NCBI RefSeq assembly: GCF_006442545.2
Contig: NZ_CP083952.1
Coordinates: 2,039,501-2,103,500, forward strand
Length of the DNA stretch: 64,000 nt
Direction of reading: 5' to 3'
Source: Mesorhizobium sp. B2-1-8
Lineage (GTDB): Bacteria; Pseudomonadota; Alphaproteobacteria; Rhizobiales; Rhizobiaceae
The position numbers and the translations under genes were made by a program. The notes under the pieces were generated by a model. The model ran no database searches. It had not been told where the DNA came from and saw only the letters and a program-made list of their open reading frames with translations. The first letter of the stretch is position 1. Each line of letters opens with the position of its first letter. Below, in pieces: positions 45,326 to 53,770 of the stretch.

Positions 45326-45796
45326 CCCGGCATGGAATAGTCGAGACTTCAACCGCAGGCCCTCAGCCTCCGGTAACGGACCCAAACGCGTCCATGGTGA
45401 TCGTCGACGCCGACGGGGCCGCCTTCAGCCGCTTACCGTGCCGACAACATCGCGCGGAGGCGCAACGAAGCCGCCTGTCCGCATCCATCCCGGCGCTTCC
45501 CGGCGACGGTCGCGCTATCGCCGACATCAGCCGCAAATCGAAATCCCCATAGACATCGACTGTAGCCCGCGGGTTCCTGCATGAGAGGCTTTCGTACGCC
45601 TGACGGCACCCGAAACCCTTCCCAATGTCGGCCGTTTTCCGGCGTGTTGGACTTTGTCCAAGAGCGGACGTCCGTGGAAAGCTATGCTTCGATGCCAGAA
45701 ATGTCGTGCCCCATCTCACCCCTGATGAGGATAGGCTCAGCGTTTTTTGTCGGAACCTCCATATGAATCTCCTAACGCTGTGCTGTAATCTTTGCT
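45326..45796. other. Element end and intergenic DNA
   Basis: No gene recognised. The first 250-300 bases are probably the non-coding right end of the IS91-type element; the rest separates it from the lacI-type gene, whose stop is at the right border. Confidence 0.35.
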
Positions 45797-46834
45797 CTAA
45801 ATATTCTCCCGCGTGTAGATCTCGAACGGCAAGATGGCGGTCAAATTGCCACCATCGTTCGGGGCGGCAACGGCGCGGACCATACCGGTCAGCGCTTCGA
45901 GCGCGATTCGGGCGAGCGGGTGCGAGATGATGAAGGTCAGCGTGCCGTCAAGCAGCGCCGGGCGGGTCGACTCCATCAACTCATAGCCGACGACGACGAT
46001 GCTGCCGGCGCGGCCGGTGGAGCGCAGGGCCGCGATAGTGCCGGTGATGCCACCACCGGCGACATAGAGGCCGGACAGATCCGGATTTTCGTTCAGTAGC
46101 TTCTCGGTCATCTCCTGTGCGATGGCGCTCGATTCGAAGGTCAGCAGCGGCTCCAGCAGCGTGAAATCAGGGGCGTGCTCGCGGAAATAGGAGCGGAAGC
46201 CGCTCTCGTTCATTTCCTGGCAGCGATAGCGGTGATTGCCGACAAGGATGCCGAGCTTGCCGGGCGCCCTGCAGACATGCTCGAACACCCAGGCTGCGGT
46301 GCGGCCGACCTTCCAGCCGTCCAGCCCGACGTAATGAACCTGACCCGTCGCCGATATCTGCGAGATCAGCGCAAACACCGGAACGTTGCGGGCCTGCAGC
46401 GCATCGACCGCCTGGGTGACAAGCGGATGGACGGCGGCGACGACGCCGACGGCGTCGCATTCGGCGCCGAGCGCCAGCAGGCGCGCTCCGACATTCTGCG
46501 GCGACAGGTCGTCGAGAAACTCTATTCGCAGCTCTATCTCGCAGTCGGGCATGGTCGGCGCCACCGCTCGCAGCGCCTCGGCGATGTTGCGGTAGAAGGC
46601 GCGGCCGGGCTGGTGCAGCAGGAAGCCAAAGCGGTAGTGCGGCCGGGCGGCCGCTATGCGGCTGCGCAGCGCGCCCATGCCGTAGAAGCCGATCTGCTCC
46701 GCCGCCAGCCTGACGCGCTCGCGCGTGCCTTGGCGGACGGCGCCGATGCCGCTCAGCACCCGGTTGACGGTGGCCACCGAAACATTCGCCTCGGCGGCCA
46801 CATCCCTGATCGTCGGCCGCTTGTTCTGATCCAT
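45797..46834 (-). CDS. LacI-family transcription regulator
   Basis: 345 residues. N-terminal LacI helix-turn-helix (TIRDVAAEANVSVATVNRVLSG) with the hinge region after it, then a periplasmic-binding-protein-like ligand domain (about 65-335, with FGFLLHQPGRAFYRNIAEAL and LYVAGGGITGTIAALR). Most like regulators that sense sugars or polyols. It is divergent from the hydroxylase/ABC-transporter cluster and the shared region holds repeats suited to its binding, so it is the likely local regulator. Confidence 0.9.
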   Translation of the reverse strand: MDQNKRPTIRDVAAEANVSVATVNRVLSGIGAVRQGTRERVRLAAEQIGFYGMGALRSRIAAARPHYRFGFLLHQPGRAFYRNIAEALRAVAPTMPDCEIELRIEFLDDLSPQNVGARLLALGAECDAVGVVAAVHPLVTQAVDALQARNVPVFALISQISATGQVHYVGLDGWKVGRTAAWVFEHVCRAPGKLGILVGNHRYRCQEMNESGFRSYFREHAPDFTLLEPLLTFESSAIAQEMTEKLLNENPDLSGLYVAGGGITGTIAALRSTGRAGSIVVVGYELMESTRPALLDGTLTFIISHPLARIALEALTGMVRAVAAPNDGGNLTAILPFEIYTRENI

Positions 46835-46856
46835 TTCGTCTCATCCGCCTGTAGTA

Positions 46857-46951
46857 ATTGATATGAAGATATCATCTATCGTGCCAGATTGATATGAATG
46901 ACACAATCAGTTTGGAACAAAAATTCTATTCTTGATTCATTTTGGATCAAG
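46857..46951. promoter_or_regulatory. Candidate LacI-type operators in the divergent promoter region
   Basis: An 11-base direct repeat ATTGATATGAA occurs at 46857-46867 and 46888-46898, 31 bases apart (three helical turns). A separate palindrome CTTGAT (46931-46936) / ATCAAG (46946-46951) with a 9-base centre lies nearer the rightward genes. These lie between the two divergent starts. Confidence 0.5.
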
Positions 46952-47118
46952 ATGTTTATCTCGTCAAAAGCAAGCAAGGCGGACGCACCGCCAGCCTAGG
47001 GATAGCAGCAGCACAGCGCATACGGGTTTTGCCCATCGCTCTCAGGCGGTGTGAGGCAGCGCGCGCGTGCGGCCCATCCCAAGGCCTTGCAGGTGCGGCA
47101 TTGCGGGTGGAGGATTGC

Positions 47119-48138
47119 ATGGACGATCTCGAATACGGCGTGCGCGACAAGCGCGGCGACTGGAAGCCGAACGGACGCATCGAGGGAGCGCCGTTGTGGA
47201 ACTGGCCGCCCGGGCTGCCGAAGATCCTGGCGTGGCTGCCCGGCTATATCTGGCCGTGGAATGCTTTCCACATGGCCACGGCGCTGCTCTACTGGTTCTA
47301 TATCGTCCCGAGCGTCGAGACGATGAAGACGATCAGCTGGGGCTGGGCGCTGTGGCTCTACGCCGTCAACGCGGCAGCGATCCTCGTCTTCTACGGCATC
47401 TTCGAGCTGCGCTACTACATCAAGCGAACCCAGGCGACGCGGTTCAAGTACAACCACAAATTCCCTGCCGACGCGCCCTCCGACGTGTTCTGGTTCCAGA
47501 GCCAGAACCTCGACAACTTCCTGCGCTCGTTCTTCATCACCATTCCGCTATGGACGGTGGTCGAAGTCGTCTTCCTGTGGTGCTTTGCCAATGGCTACGT
47601 GCCGTGGGTTGGCTGGCAAGATCACCCGGTCTACCTCGCCGCACTTGTGCTGGTCGCACCGGCCATCCACGAGGTGCATTTCTTCTTCATCCACCGCCTG
47701 ATCCACTGGGCCCCGCTCTATCGCTGGATCCATTCGGTCCACCACAACTCGATCAACCCGTCGCCGTGGTCATCGCTGTCGATGCATCCGGTGGAGGGGT
47801 TCCTCTATCACGCGGTCGCCTTCTGGCATCTGGTCATCCCGTCCAATCCCATTGTCGCGCTGTTCCAGCTGCATATCGCCGGCTTCGGTGCGGTCAACGG
47901 CCATCTCGGCTTCGATAAGCTGGAGGTAACCGAGGACACAGCGGTCGAGAGCCACGCTTACGCACACTACCTGCATCACAAATATTTCGAGGTGAACTAC
48001 GGCGGTGACGGGCTGATCCCGCTCGATCGATGGTTCGGCACTTGGCACGACGGCACCAAGCAAGGCGACGCCATGATGGACGCCCGCTTCCAGAAAAAGA
48101 AGGAACGTATGAACGCCAAGGTCGCGGCGAACCATTGA
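47119..48138 (+). CDS. Membrane di-iron hydroxylase (sterol desaturase / fatty acid hydroxylase family)
   Basis: Integral membrane oxygenase, 339 residues with about four to five helices. The eight-histidine di-iron ligand set is visible in three groups: HEVHFFFIHRLIH, WIHSVHHNS and SHAYAHYLHHK. These enzymes use O2 and electrons from a ferredoxin or cytochrome to hydroxylate or desaturate a substrate at the membrane surface. The start at 47119 follows GGTGGAGG; the frame extends upstream without a ribosome site. It begins a cluster with a sugar-type importer and a Rieske ferredoxin that could be its electron donor. The substrate is not deducible; a lipid role is the family default but context points elsewhere. 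Confidence 0.85.
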   Translation: MDDLEYGVRDKRGDWKPNGRIEGAPLWNWPPGLPKILAWLPGYIWPWNAFHMATALLYWFYIVPSVETMKTISWGWALWLYAVNAAAILVFYGIFELRYYIKRTQATRFKYNHKFPADAPSDVFWFQSQNLDNFLRSFFITIPLWTVVEVVFLWCFANGYVPWVGWQDHPVYLAALVLVAPAIHEVHFFFIHRLIHWAPLYRWIHSVHHNSINPSPWSSLSMHPVEGFLYHAVAFWHLVIPSNPIVALFQLHIAGFGAVNGHLGFDKLEVTEDTAVESHAYAHYLHHKYFEVNYGGDGLIPLDRWFGTWHDGTKQGDAMMDARFQKKKERMNAKVAANH

Positions 48139-48233
48139 TCAAGCGACGCAACGCGCAACGGGAGAGGTGCGCGCCTGCGGATGAATTCGATTTTTTCTAA
48201 ACCGTCTGACGACGGCAACCGGGAGGAAATGAA

Positions 48234-49214
48234 ATGAAAACGATCACGAAACTGTTGACGGCGATCATGCTTGCGGGCGTGGCGGCGATATCGTCCACGG
48301 CTGCCATGGCCGATGGCGCGAAGATATTCGTCATCGGCGGTAAGGCGGACGACCCGTTCTGGTCGAAGGTCAAGAAAGGCGCCGACGACGCCGGCAAGGT
48401 CGCCGAACTGACCGGCGGCTCGGTGACCTGGCTCGGTCCGCAGAACTACGACAATCTCGGTCCGGACGCGGCCAAGCTGATCCGCACCGCGCTCAGCCAG
48501 AAGCCGAGCGCCATTGTCGGCCCTGACTGGGTGCCGGAGGCCATGGACGATGCTTTCAAGGAAGTCGTTGCGGCAGGCGTGCCGCTCATCATCTACAATT
48601 CCGGCGGCATGGACGCGGCCAAGCGGCTCGGTGCCATGAACTATGTCGGCAATGAAGAATACGCCGCTGGCCTGGGCGGCGGCACCTATTACGGCAGCCA
48701 TGGTTCCAAGAACGTGCTGTGCGTAAACACTTTGCCGGGCGCCACCAACACCGAAGACCGCTGCAAGGGCATTGCCGACGCCATCGCCAAGAGCGGCGGC
48801 AAATCGAGCCAGTTGCCGCTGCCGTCGTCGAGCTTCGGCAACCCGACAGCAGTCGCAGAGGCGATCAAGGCCGCCGTGCTGAAGGACAACACCATCGACG
48901 GTGTCATCACCATCAGCGCCGGCGACGCCAACAGTGCCGCCAACGCCATCAGCCAGGCCAATGCCGGCGAAAAGGTCAAGCTGGCTTCGTTCGACATGGA
49001 TGAGACCGGCCTGCAGCGCATCAAGGCTGGCACGCAGATGTTCGCTGTCGACCAGCAGCCTTATCTGCAGGGCTTTCTCGCGGTGTCGCTGCTGAACGGC
49101 TTCGTCAACTATGGGCTCGACCTGCCGACCAAGCCGGTGCTGACCGGGCCGGGGATCGTGGACGCCGCCAATGTCGATGCGACGATGGCTGGTGCCGCGG
49201 CCGGCGCTCGCTAG
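48234..49214 (+). CDS. Sugar-type ABC transporter substrate-binding protein
   Basis: Periplasmic binding protein of the ribose/galactose class, 326 residues. Sec signal peptide MKTITKLLTAIMLAGVAAISSTAAMA. The mature part has the class pattern IFVIGGKADDPFWSKVKKGADDAGK and, later, ASFDMDETGLQRIKAGTQMFAVDQQPYLQGFLAV. First of three importer genes; GGGAGGAAA precedes the start. A stem-loop follows the stop, as is common behind abundant binding proteins. The ligand is probably a sugar, polyol or cyclitol. Confidence 0.9.
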   Translation: MKTITKLLTAIMLAGVAAISSTAAMADGAKIFVIGGKADDPFWSKVKKGADDAGKVAELTGGSVTWLGPQNYDNLGPDAAKLIRTALSQKPSAIVGPDWVPEAMDDAFKEVVAAGVPLIIYNSGGMDAAKRLGAMNYVGNEEYAAGLGGGTYYGSHGSKNVLCVNTLPGATNTEDRCKGIADAIAKSGGKSSQLPLPSSSFGNPTAVAEAIKAAVLKDNTIDGVITISAGDANSAANAISQANAGEKVKLASFDMDETGLQRIKAGTQMFAVDQQPYLQGFLAVSLLNGFVNYGLDLPTKPVLTGPGIVDAANVDATMAGAAAGAR

Positions 49215-49228
49215 CGTCTGCAGACAGA

Positions 49229-49256
49229 ATGTCCGGCCCATCCGCGGGCCGGACAT
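49229..49256 (+). repeat. Intergenic stem-loop behind the binding-protein gene
   Basis: A perfect 11-bp stem ATGTCCGGCCC (49229-49239) / GGGCCGGACAT (49246-49256) with a 6-base loop and no T tract. It probably protects the upstream mRNA or reduces read-through into the permease gene, giving more binding protein than permease. Confidence 0.65.
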
Positions 49257-49322
49257 CATCTGCCACGCGCCGCCGACTACTGGCAGCGCCAGGCTCCCAT
49301 TGTTCAAGCCAGGGACATTTCG

Positions 49323-50384
49323 ATGACATCCCAAGCCCATGACCAACTCGCCGTGGTAGCGACTGCGCCCCCGCAATCTTCGATGCCCTCGATCGGCAGT
49401 CTCATGCGCCGCCCCGAGGTCGGTTCGCTGATCGGCATGGTCGCCGTTCTGGTCTTCTTCTCGATCTTCGGCGGCGCCAATTTCATGTCGGCCGGAGGCG
49501 CCGCGAGCTGGCTCAACGTCGCCTCGGAACTCGGCATCATCGCGCTTCCCATCGGGTTGCTGATGATCGCCGGGCACCTCGATCTCTCCGTCGGCTCGAT
49601 GGTCCCCGCCAGTTCGATGACCATTGCCATCCTGTCGGGCCACTACGACCTGCCGATCATCGTCGGCATCCTCGCCGCGCTTGGCCTTGGGCTCGCCGTC
49701 GGCTTCATCAACGGCGTGCTGGTGATCCGCACCAAAGTGCCGTCCTTCGTCGTTACGCTCGCCACGCTGTTCGCATTGGCTGGCCTGACGCTCGGCCTCT
49801 CGGTCATCCTGTCCGGCAGCACCAGCGTCGCGCTTAAGAGTGGCACCACCGCCAAGCTGCTGTTCGGCGACTATCTCGGCGGCAAGTTCGAGGTGACGCT
49901 GTTCTGGTGGATCGCCGCCGTTTTGATCGTCGGCTTCATCCTGAACTTCTCGCGCTTCGGCAACTGGATCCTGGCCATGGGCGGCGACGCCGTCAGCGCC
50001 CGCAATGCCGGCATCCCGACCGACCGGGTGACCATCGCGCTGTTCATGAGCAGCGGCCTGTGCGCCTCCTTTGTCGGCATGTCACAGGCGATCCTCTACA
50101 ACAGTGCCCAGGTGGCCGCCGGCCAGTCCTTCATCTTCAACTCGATCATCGCGGTGGTCATCGGCGGCGTGCTGCTGACAGGCGGCTACGGATCGGTGGT
50201 CGGCATCGTTTTGGGCACACTGACCTTCGCCATCGTTAATCAGGGCATCTTCTACACCGGCTTCGACGCCAACTGGGCAAGCCTGATCATCGGCGTCCTG
50301 CTGCTGGCGGCCGTGCTGATGAACAACACTTTCCGTACCATGGCGTTGACCTACGCGCCGCGCACCAAACCGAGGGCACGCTGA
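49323..50384 (+). CDS. Sugar-type ABC transporter permease
   Basis: Inner-membrane permease of the RbsC/FrcC class, 353 residues and about nine to ten helices. Typical stretches: GLLMIAGHLDLSVGSMVPASSM, GFINGVLVIRTKVPSFVVTLATL and GGDAVSARNAGIPTDRV (coupling region). The stop overlaps the start of the ATPase gene (TGATG). Confidence 0.92.
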   Translation: MTSQAHDQLAVVATAPPQSSMPSIGSLMRRPEVGSLIGMVAVLVFFSIFGGANFMSAGGAASWLNVASELGIIALPIGLLMIAGHLDLSVGSMVPASSMTIAILSGHYDLPIIVGILAALGLGLAVGFINGVLVIRTKVPSFVVTLATLFALAGLTLGLSVILSGSTSVALKSGTTAKLLFGDYLGGKFEVTLFWWIAAVLIVGFILNFSRFGNWILAMGGDAVSARNAGIPTDRVTIALFMSSGLCASFVGMSQAILYNSAQVAAGQSFIFNSIIAVVIGGVLLTGGYGSVVGIVLGTLTFAIVNQGIFYTGFDANWASLIIGVLLLAAVLMNNTFRTMALTYAPRTKPRAR

Positions 50385-51208
50385 TGACCACGCCCCTGCT
50401 CAGGCTGACTGGGATCAACAAGTCGTTCGGCCCGATCGACGTGCTCCATGACATTTCGCTCGAGGTCAACAGAGGCGAGGTGCTGTGCCTGCTTGGCGAC
50501 AATGGCGCCGGCAAGTCGACGCTGATCAAGATCCTCTCCGGTGTGCACAAGCCCACGTCGGGCACGATGGAGATGGACGGCAAATCCGTGGCCTTCGACA
50601 GCCCCCGCGACGCCAGTGACCATGGTATCGCCACCGTTCACCAGTTCGGCGGGACATTCCCGCTGATGAGCATCGGCCGCTCCTTCTTCGTCGGCGCCGA
50701 GCCGACGCGGCGCTGGGGGCCGCTGACCATCTACGACCGCAAACGGGCCAACGAGATCGCCGTCACCGAGATGCGCCAGCTCGGCATCACCCGCATCGAC
50801 GACGGCGACCGCCTCGTCGGCGGACTGTCCGGTGGCGAACGCCAGGCGCTGGCGATCGCGCGCGCCGTCCATTTCGGCGCCAGCGTGCTGATCCTCGACG
50901 AACCGACCGCCGCGCTTGGCGTGAAGGAGGCGGCGCACGTGCTGCGCATTGTGCTCCAGGCGCGCCGCAAGGGCATCGCGGTGATCTTCATCACCCACAA
51001 TGTCGTCCATGCCCTGACCGTCGGCGACCACTTCGCCGTCCTCATCAGAGGCGCCAAGGCCGCCGACTTCCGCAAGGGCGAGAAAAGCCGCGAGGCGATC
51101 ACCGACCTGATGGCGGGCGGCGAGCAGATGGCCGAGCTCGAAGCCGAGATCGAGAGTTTCTCGGCGGCTGACAACGGGCATGCGCCGCAGGGCGCGAGCC
51201 ATGCGTGA
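50384..51208 (+). CDS. Sugar-type ABC transporter ATPase (single domain)
   Basis: 274 residues with one complete nucleotide-binding domain: Walker A GDNGAGKS, signature LSGGERQ, Walker B LILDEPT, switch ITHNVVHA. Most importers of the ribose class use a double-domain ATPase; the single-domain version is like FrcA of rhizobia and would act as a homodimer. A strong terminator lies 44 bases downstream, before the ferredoxin gene. Confidence 0.92.
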   Translation: MTTPLLRLTGINKSFGPIDVLHDISLEVNRGEVLCLLGDNGAGKSTLIKILSGVHKPTSGTMEMDGKSVAFDSPRDASDHGIATVHQFGGTFPLMSIGRSFFVGAEPTRRWGPLTIYDRKRANEIAVTEMRQLGITRIDDGDRLVGGLSGGERQALAIARAVHFGASVLILDEPTAALGVKEAAHVLRIVLQARRKGIAVIFITHNVVHALTVGDHFAVLIRGAKAADFRKGEKSREAITDLMAGGEQMAELEAEIESFSAADNGHAPQGASHA

Positions 51209-51251
51209 GCAGTGAAGACGCCCATCTCCTCCTCCCGGGCATCTCCCTGTA

Positions 51252-51288
51252 CGGCCGGCGGAATGCGTGGTCCGCCGGCCGCCTTTTT
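51252..51288 (+). terminator. Rho-independent terminator or attenuator inside the cluster
   Basis: A perfect 11-bp GC-rich stem, CGGCCGGCGGA (51252-51262) and TCCGCCGGCCG (51271-51281), with an 8-base loop, is followed by CCTTTTT. It separates the importer genes from the three enzyme genes by position, so either the latter have their own promoter or depend on read-through. Confidence 0.85.
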
Positions 51289-51320
51289 CAACCGACCAAA
51301 GAACAGACGGCAGAGTGACA

Positions 51321-51632
51321 ATGGCAAAATGGATTGATGCATGCGCGACCGATGACATCGATGAAGAGGACGTCATCCGCTTCGATCACGAGGCCCGGAC
51401 ATTCGCCATCTACCGCAGCCCCGACGATGCATTCTTCTGCACCGACGGGCTGTGCACGCATGAGAAGGTGCATCTCAGCGACGGGCTGGTTATGGAGCAC
51501 AGGATCGAATGCCCGAAGCACAGCGGCGTGTTCGATTACCGGACCGGCGAAGCGCTACGCGCACCGGTCTGCGTGAACCTGAAAACCTACGCCACGAAGG
51601 TCGAGGACGGCCGCGTGTACATCGAGGTCTGA
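51321..51632 (+). CDS. Rieske-type ferredoxin, MocE-like
   Basis: A 103-residue soluble Rieske [2Fe-2S] protein. Both ligand pairs are visible: CTHEKVHLSDG (Cys-X-His) and CPKHSGVFD (Cys-X2-His). It resembles the MocE-type ferredoxins of rhizopine catabolism, which feed electrons to an oxygenase. The ATG at 51321 was chosen; the open frame upstream runs through the terminator. It lies one base before the next gene. Its likely partner is the membrane hydroxylase at 47119; no ferredoxin reductase gene is in the cluster. Confidence 0.88.
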   Translation: MAKWIDACATDDIDEEDVIRFDHEARTFAIYRSPDDAFFCTDGLCTHEKVHLSDGLVMEHRIECPKHSGVFDYRTGEALRAPVCVNLKTYATKVEDGRVYIEV

Positions 51633-51633
51633 C

Positions 51634-52416
51634 ATGTCCGATACTTTTACACTGGCGGCTTGTGTCGAAATGCTGTGGCGCGACAAGCCGATGGAATGGC
51701 GCGTGCGGCGCCTCACCGAAATGGGTTTTCAGGTCGGCCTCTGGAACTGGCCCGAGCACGATCTCGCAATGCTGGAAAGATCCGGCGCGACTTTCTCGAT
51801 CATGAACGGTTATTTGCGCGGCCGGCTGGCCGATGACGAAGGTGCTGCCGAACTGTTGAAGACGGCGAAGGAGACCGCGGCGGTCGGCAAACGCCTCGGC
51901 GTCGCGCGGCTCAATCTGCACGGCACCGGGCTGGGTGATGGCGGTCTGCCAGTCACGCCGTGCGAGATCGTCACCGGCGCCATGTGGCTCAAGGCGCGCG
52001 ACACGCTGAACCGCATTGCCGACCTTGCCGAGACGGAAGGCGTGACCTTCACGCTGGAGAATCTGAACCTGCCGGTCGACCATCCCGGCGTGCCGTGCGG
52101 GCGCGCTGAGGACACACTGGCGCTGGTCTCGAGCGTCAACCGTTCGGGGCTCCGCCTCAATCTCGACCTCTATCACGCGCAGATCGGCGAAGGGAACCTG
52201 ATCGAGCTGTGCCGCGCCTGCCTACCTTGGATCGGCGAGGTCCAGGTGGCCGATGTGCCCGGACGCATGGAGCCTGGCACCGGCGAGATCAATTACCGGG
52301 GTATCGCCCGTGCGCTGAAGGACATGGGCTATCGCGGACCGGTGGGCATGGAGGCATTCGCCTCCGGCAATCCCGAGGCGGCGCTGCAAGCCTTCCGCGA
52401 AGCTTTCACGATCTGA
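51634..52416 (+). CDS. Hydroxypyruvate isomerase-like TIM-barrel protein
   Basis: Sugar phosphate isomerase/epimerase family (xylose isomerase-like TIM barrel), 260 residues. The metal-site residues sit where the Hyi group has them: Glu in FTLENLN (about 150), Asp and His in LNLDLYHAQ, Glu/Asp-containing QVADVPGRMEPGTGEINY, and the last Glu in GMEAF near 245. It probably isomerises an aldose/ketose or hydroxy-keto acid intermediate. The exact reaction is unknown. It is tightly coupled to the ferredoxin gene and 9 bases before the PanB-like gene. Confidence 0.85.
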   Translation: MSDTFTLAACVEMLWRDKPMEWRVRRLTEMGFQVGLWNWPEHDLAMLERSGATFSIMNGYLRGRLADDEGAAELLKTAKETAAVGKRLGVARLNLHGTGLGDGGLPVTPCEIVTGAMWLKARDTLNRIADLAETEGVTFTLENLNLPVDHPGVPCGRAEDTLALVSSVNRSGLRLNLDLYHAQIGEGNLIELCRACLPWIGEVQVADVPGRMEPGTGEINYRGIARALKDMGYRGPVGMEAFASGNPEAALQAFREAFTI

Positions 52417-52425
52417 GGGAACAAA

Positions 52426-53238
52426 ATGGTCACCAAGAGCACCCGGCCCACCGTCGCCGACATCCGCGCCATGAAGGGCCGCGGACAAAAGATTTCCATG
52501 CTGTATGTCACCTCGCTCGACGAGGCGGCAGCGGCGGATGCGGCCGGCGTCGACATGCTTTCGATCGAGGGCCGATTCTTCTCGCCCGAGATGCGCGAGG
52601 CGGCGGGCCGCTGCTTCGTACAGGTCGGGCTGCCTTACGGGCCATCCGGCAATCTGGTCACGGCGGAGGACTATCTGAAAACCGCCTACCACTTCATGCG
52701 CATCGGCGGCGACTGCTTCTACTGTGCCGCCTCGCTCGATATCCAGAAGACGCTCTGCGACAACGCCGTGCCTGTCGTTGCCCATGTTGGCCTGATCCCC
52801 TCGCAATGCACTTGGACCGGCGGTTTCAAGGCTGTCGGCAGGACGGCCGACAGCGCGCGTGCGGTGTGGGACCACGTCAAGCGGCTGGAAGCCATCGGCT
52901 GCTTCGGCGCCGAACTGGAAGTGGTGCCAGACCGCGTTGCCGAACTGATTACCAGGAGCACACCGATGATCATGCTGGGCATGGGCGCCGGGCCGCATGC
53001 CGACGCGCAGTATCTGTTCAGCGAGGACGTACTCGGCCACACATCAGGCCACAAGCCGCGCCATGCAAAGACCTACCGCAACTTCGCCGCCGAGTATGAG
53101 CGGCTGCAGCACGAGCGCATCGCCGCCTATCGCGAATTCATCGCCGACGTCCAGACCGGCGCCTATCCCGAGCCACAGCACGTGGTTCAGATCACTGATG
53201 ACGAGTTCTCCACCTTCAGGACCGCTCTCAGGCTTTAG
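52426..53238 (+). CDS. PanB-like (ketopantoate hydroxymethyltransferase family) protein with atypical active site
   Basis: 270 residues with overall PanB architecture: KISMLYVTSLDEAAAADAAGVD, VVAHVGLIPS, GGFKAVGRT, FGAELEVVPDRVAE (catalytic Glu kept) and MLGMGAGPHADAQYLFSEDVLG. However, the positions that bind magnesium in PanB look different: the GDS motif reads EGR, the DxPF motif reads GLPYG, and the LEGG motif reads CAAS. It is therefore probably not the pantothenate enzyme but a PEP mutase/PanB superfamily member acting as a lyase or transferase in this pathway. Last gene of the cluster. Confidence 0.8.
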   Translation: MVTKSTRPTVADIRAMKGRGQKISMLYVTSLDEAAAADAAGVDMLSIEGRFFSPEMREAAGRCFVQVGLPYGPSGNLVTAEDYLKTAYHFMRIGGDCFYCAASLDIQKTLCDNAVPVVAHVGLIPSQCTWTGGFKAVGRTADSARAVWDHVKRLEAIGCFGAELEVVPDRVAELITRSTPMIMLGMGAGPHADAQYLFSEDVLGHTSGHKPRHAKTYRNFAAEYERLQHERIAAYREFIADVQTGAYPEPQHVVQITDDEFSTFRTALRL

Positions 53239-53770
53239 GAAGCCAAGATACTCAACAGGCCGCGAGATACTCTTGAAGGTCAGCTATCTCCGCTACGGAC
53301 ACAAAGGCGGACAATCTGGTGTACGGATCAAAGCTCGTTTCAAACGGTCTGTCGTATATCGAAGTTCTAGCATGCCGTCCTTCAGGCTCTGCGTCCTCGT
53401 TCAAAATTGTAGGACTGCCCTAAAAGCAAGGGCAAGCCCGACTTGGATGGCTGGGCTCTCCAAATCGGTCTGAACAGCGAGTCCGCAATGCTCGGTTTGC
53501 ACTCGATCCCTTCCGTTCCCGGCGATGGTGGTCGTCCGATAGGATTAATTGCGCTCTCGCTAACATAAGATATACCAATCCTTGCGGGAGGCCCCCCGAC
53601 CGCGATGGCCGGTGCGGTCCACGTCCCCAAAACCCCAAAACCGCCCCGGCCATTCCAGCGTTGTGTCCCATCCGGGGGTTAAGCGTTTCGCCCCAGCCGT
53701 GCACTGGGACGGCAATGCCCTCCTCGCTCAGGACCGCATTTCGATGCCAAGTCGCTCCTACACCCAGATG
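53239..53770. other. Intergenic region without recognised genes
   Basis: About 530 bases. Short open frames on both strands show no protein-like pattern I can support. A GC-rich stretch near 53583-53660 may be remnant accessory DNA. No T-rich terminator behind the PanB-like gene is evident. Confidence 0.35.

Larger units (their letters stand above)
43178..45600 (+). mobile_element. IS91-type insertion element (approximate ends)
   Basis: A two-gene element: a tyrosine recombinase immediately followed by an IS91/IS801-type transposase, an arrangement known in rhizobial IS91 relatives. IS91 elements move by rolling-circle transposition and lack terminal inverted repeats and target duplications, so the ends cannot be fixed by eye; the limits given are estimates. 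It lies among other mobile-element traces. Confidence 0.65.

Noticed and set aside
43178..45600. An integrative conjugative element or prophage
   Set aside because: There is one recombinase plus transposase pair and a decayed recombinase, but no tRNA attachment site, conjugation, relaxase or phage structural genes in the window.
51321..51632. Calling the cluster a rhizopine (moc) operon because of the MocE-like ferredoxin
   Set aside because: No MocD-type desaturase, MocB or MocA homologue is visible; the oxygenase here belongs to a different membrane family, so only the ferredoxin resembles the moc system.
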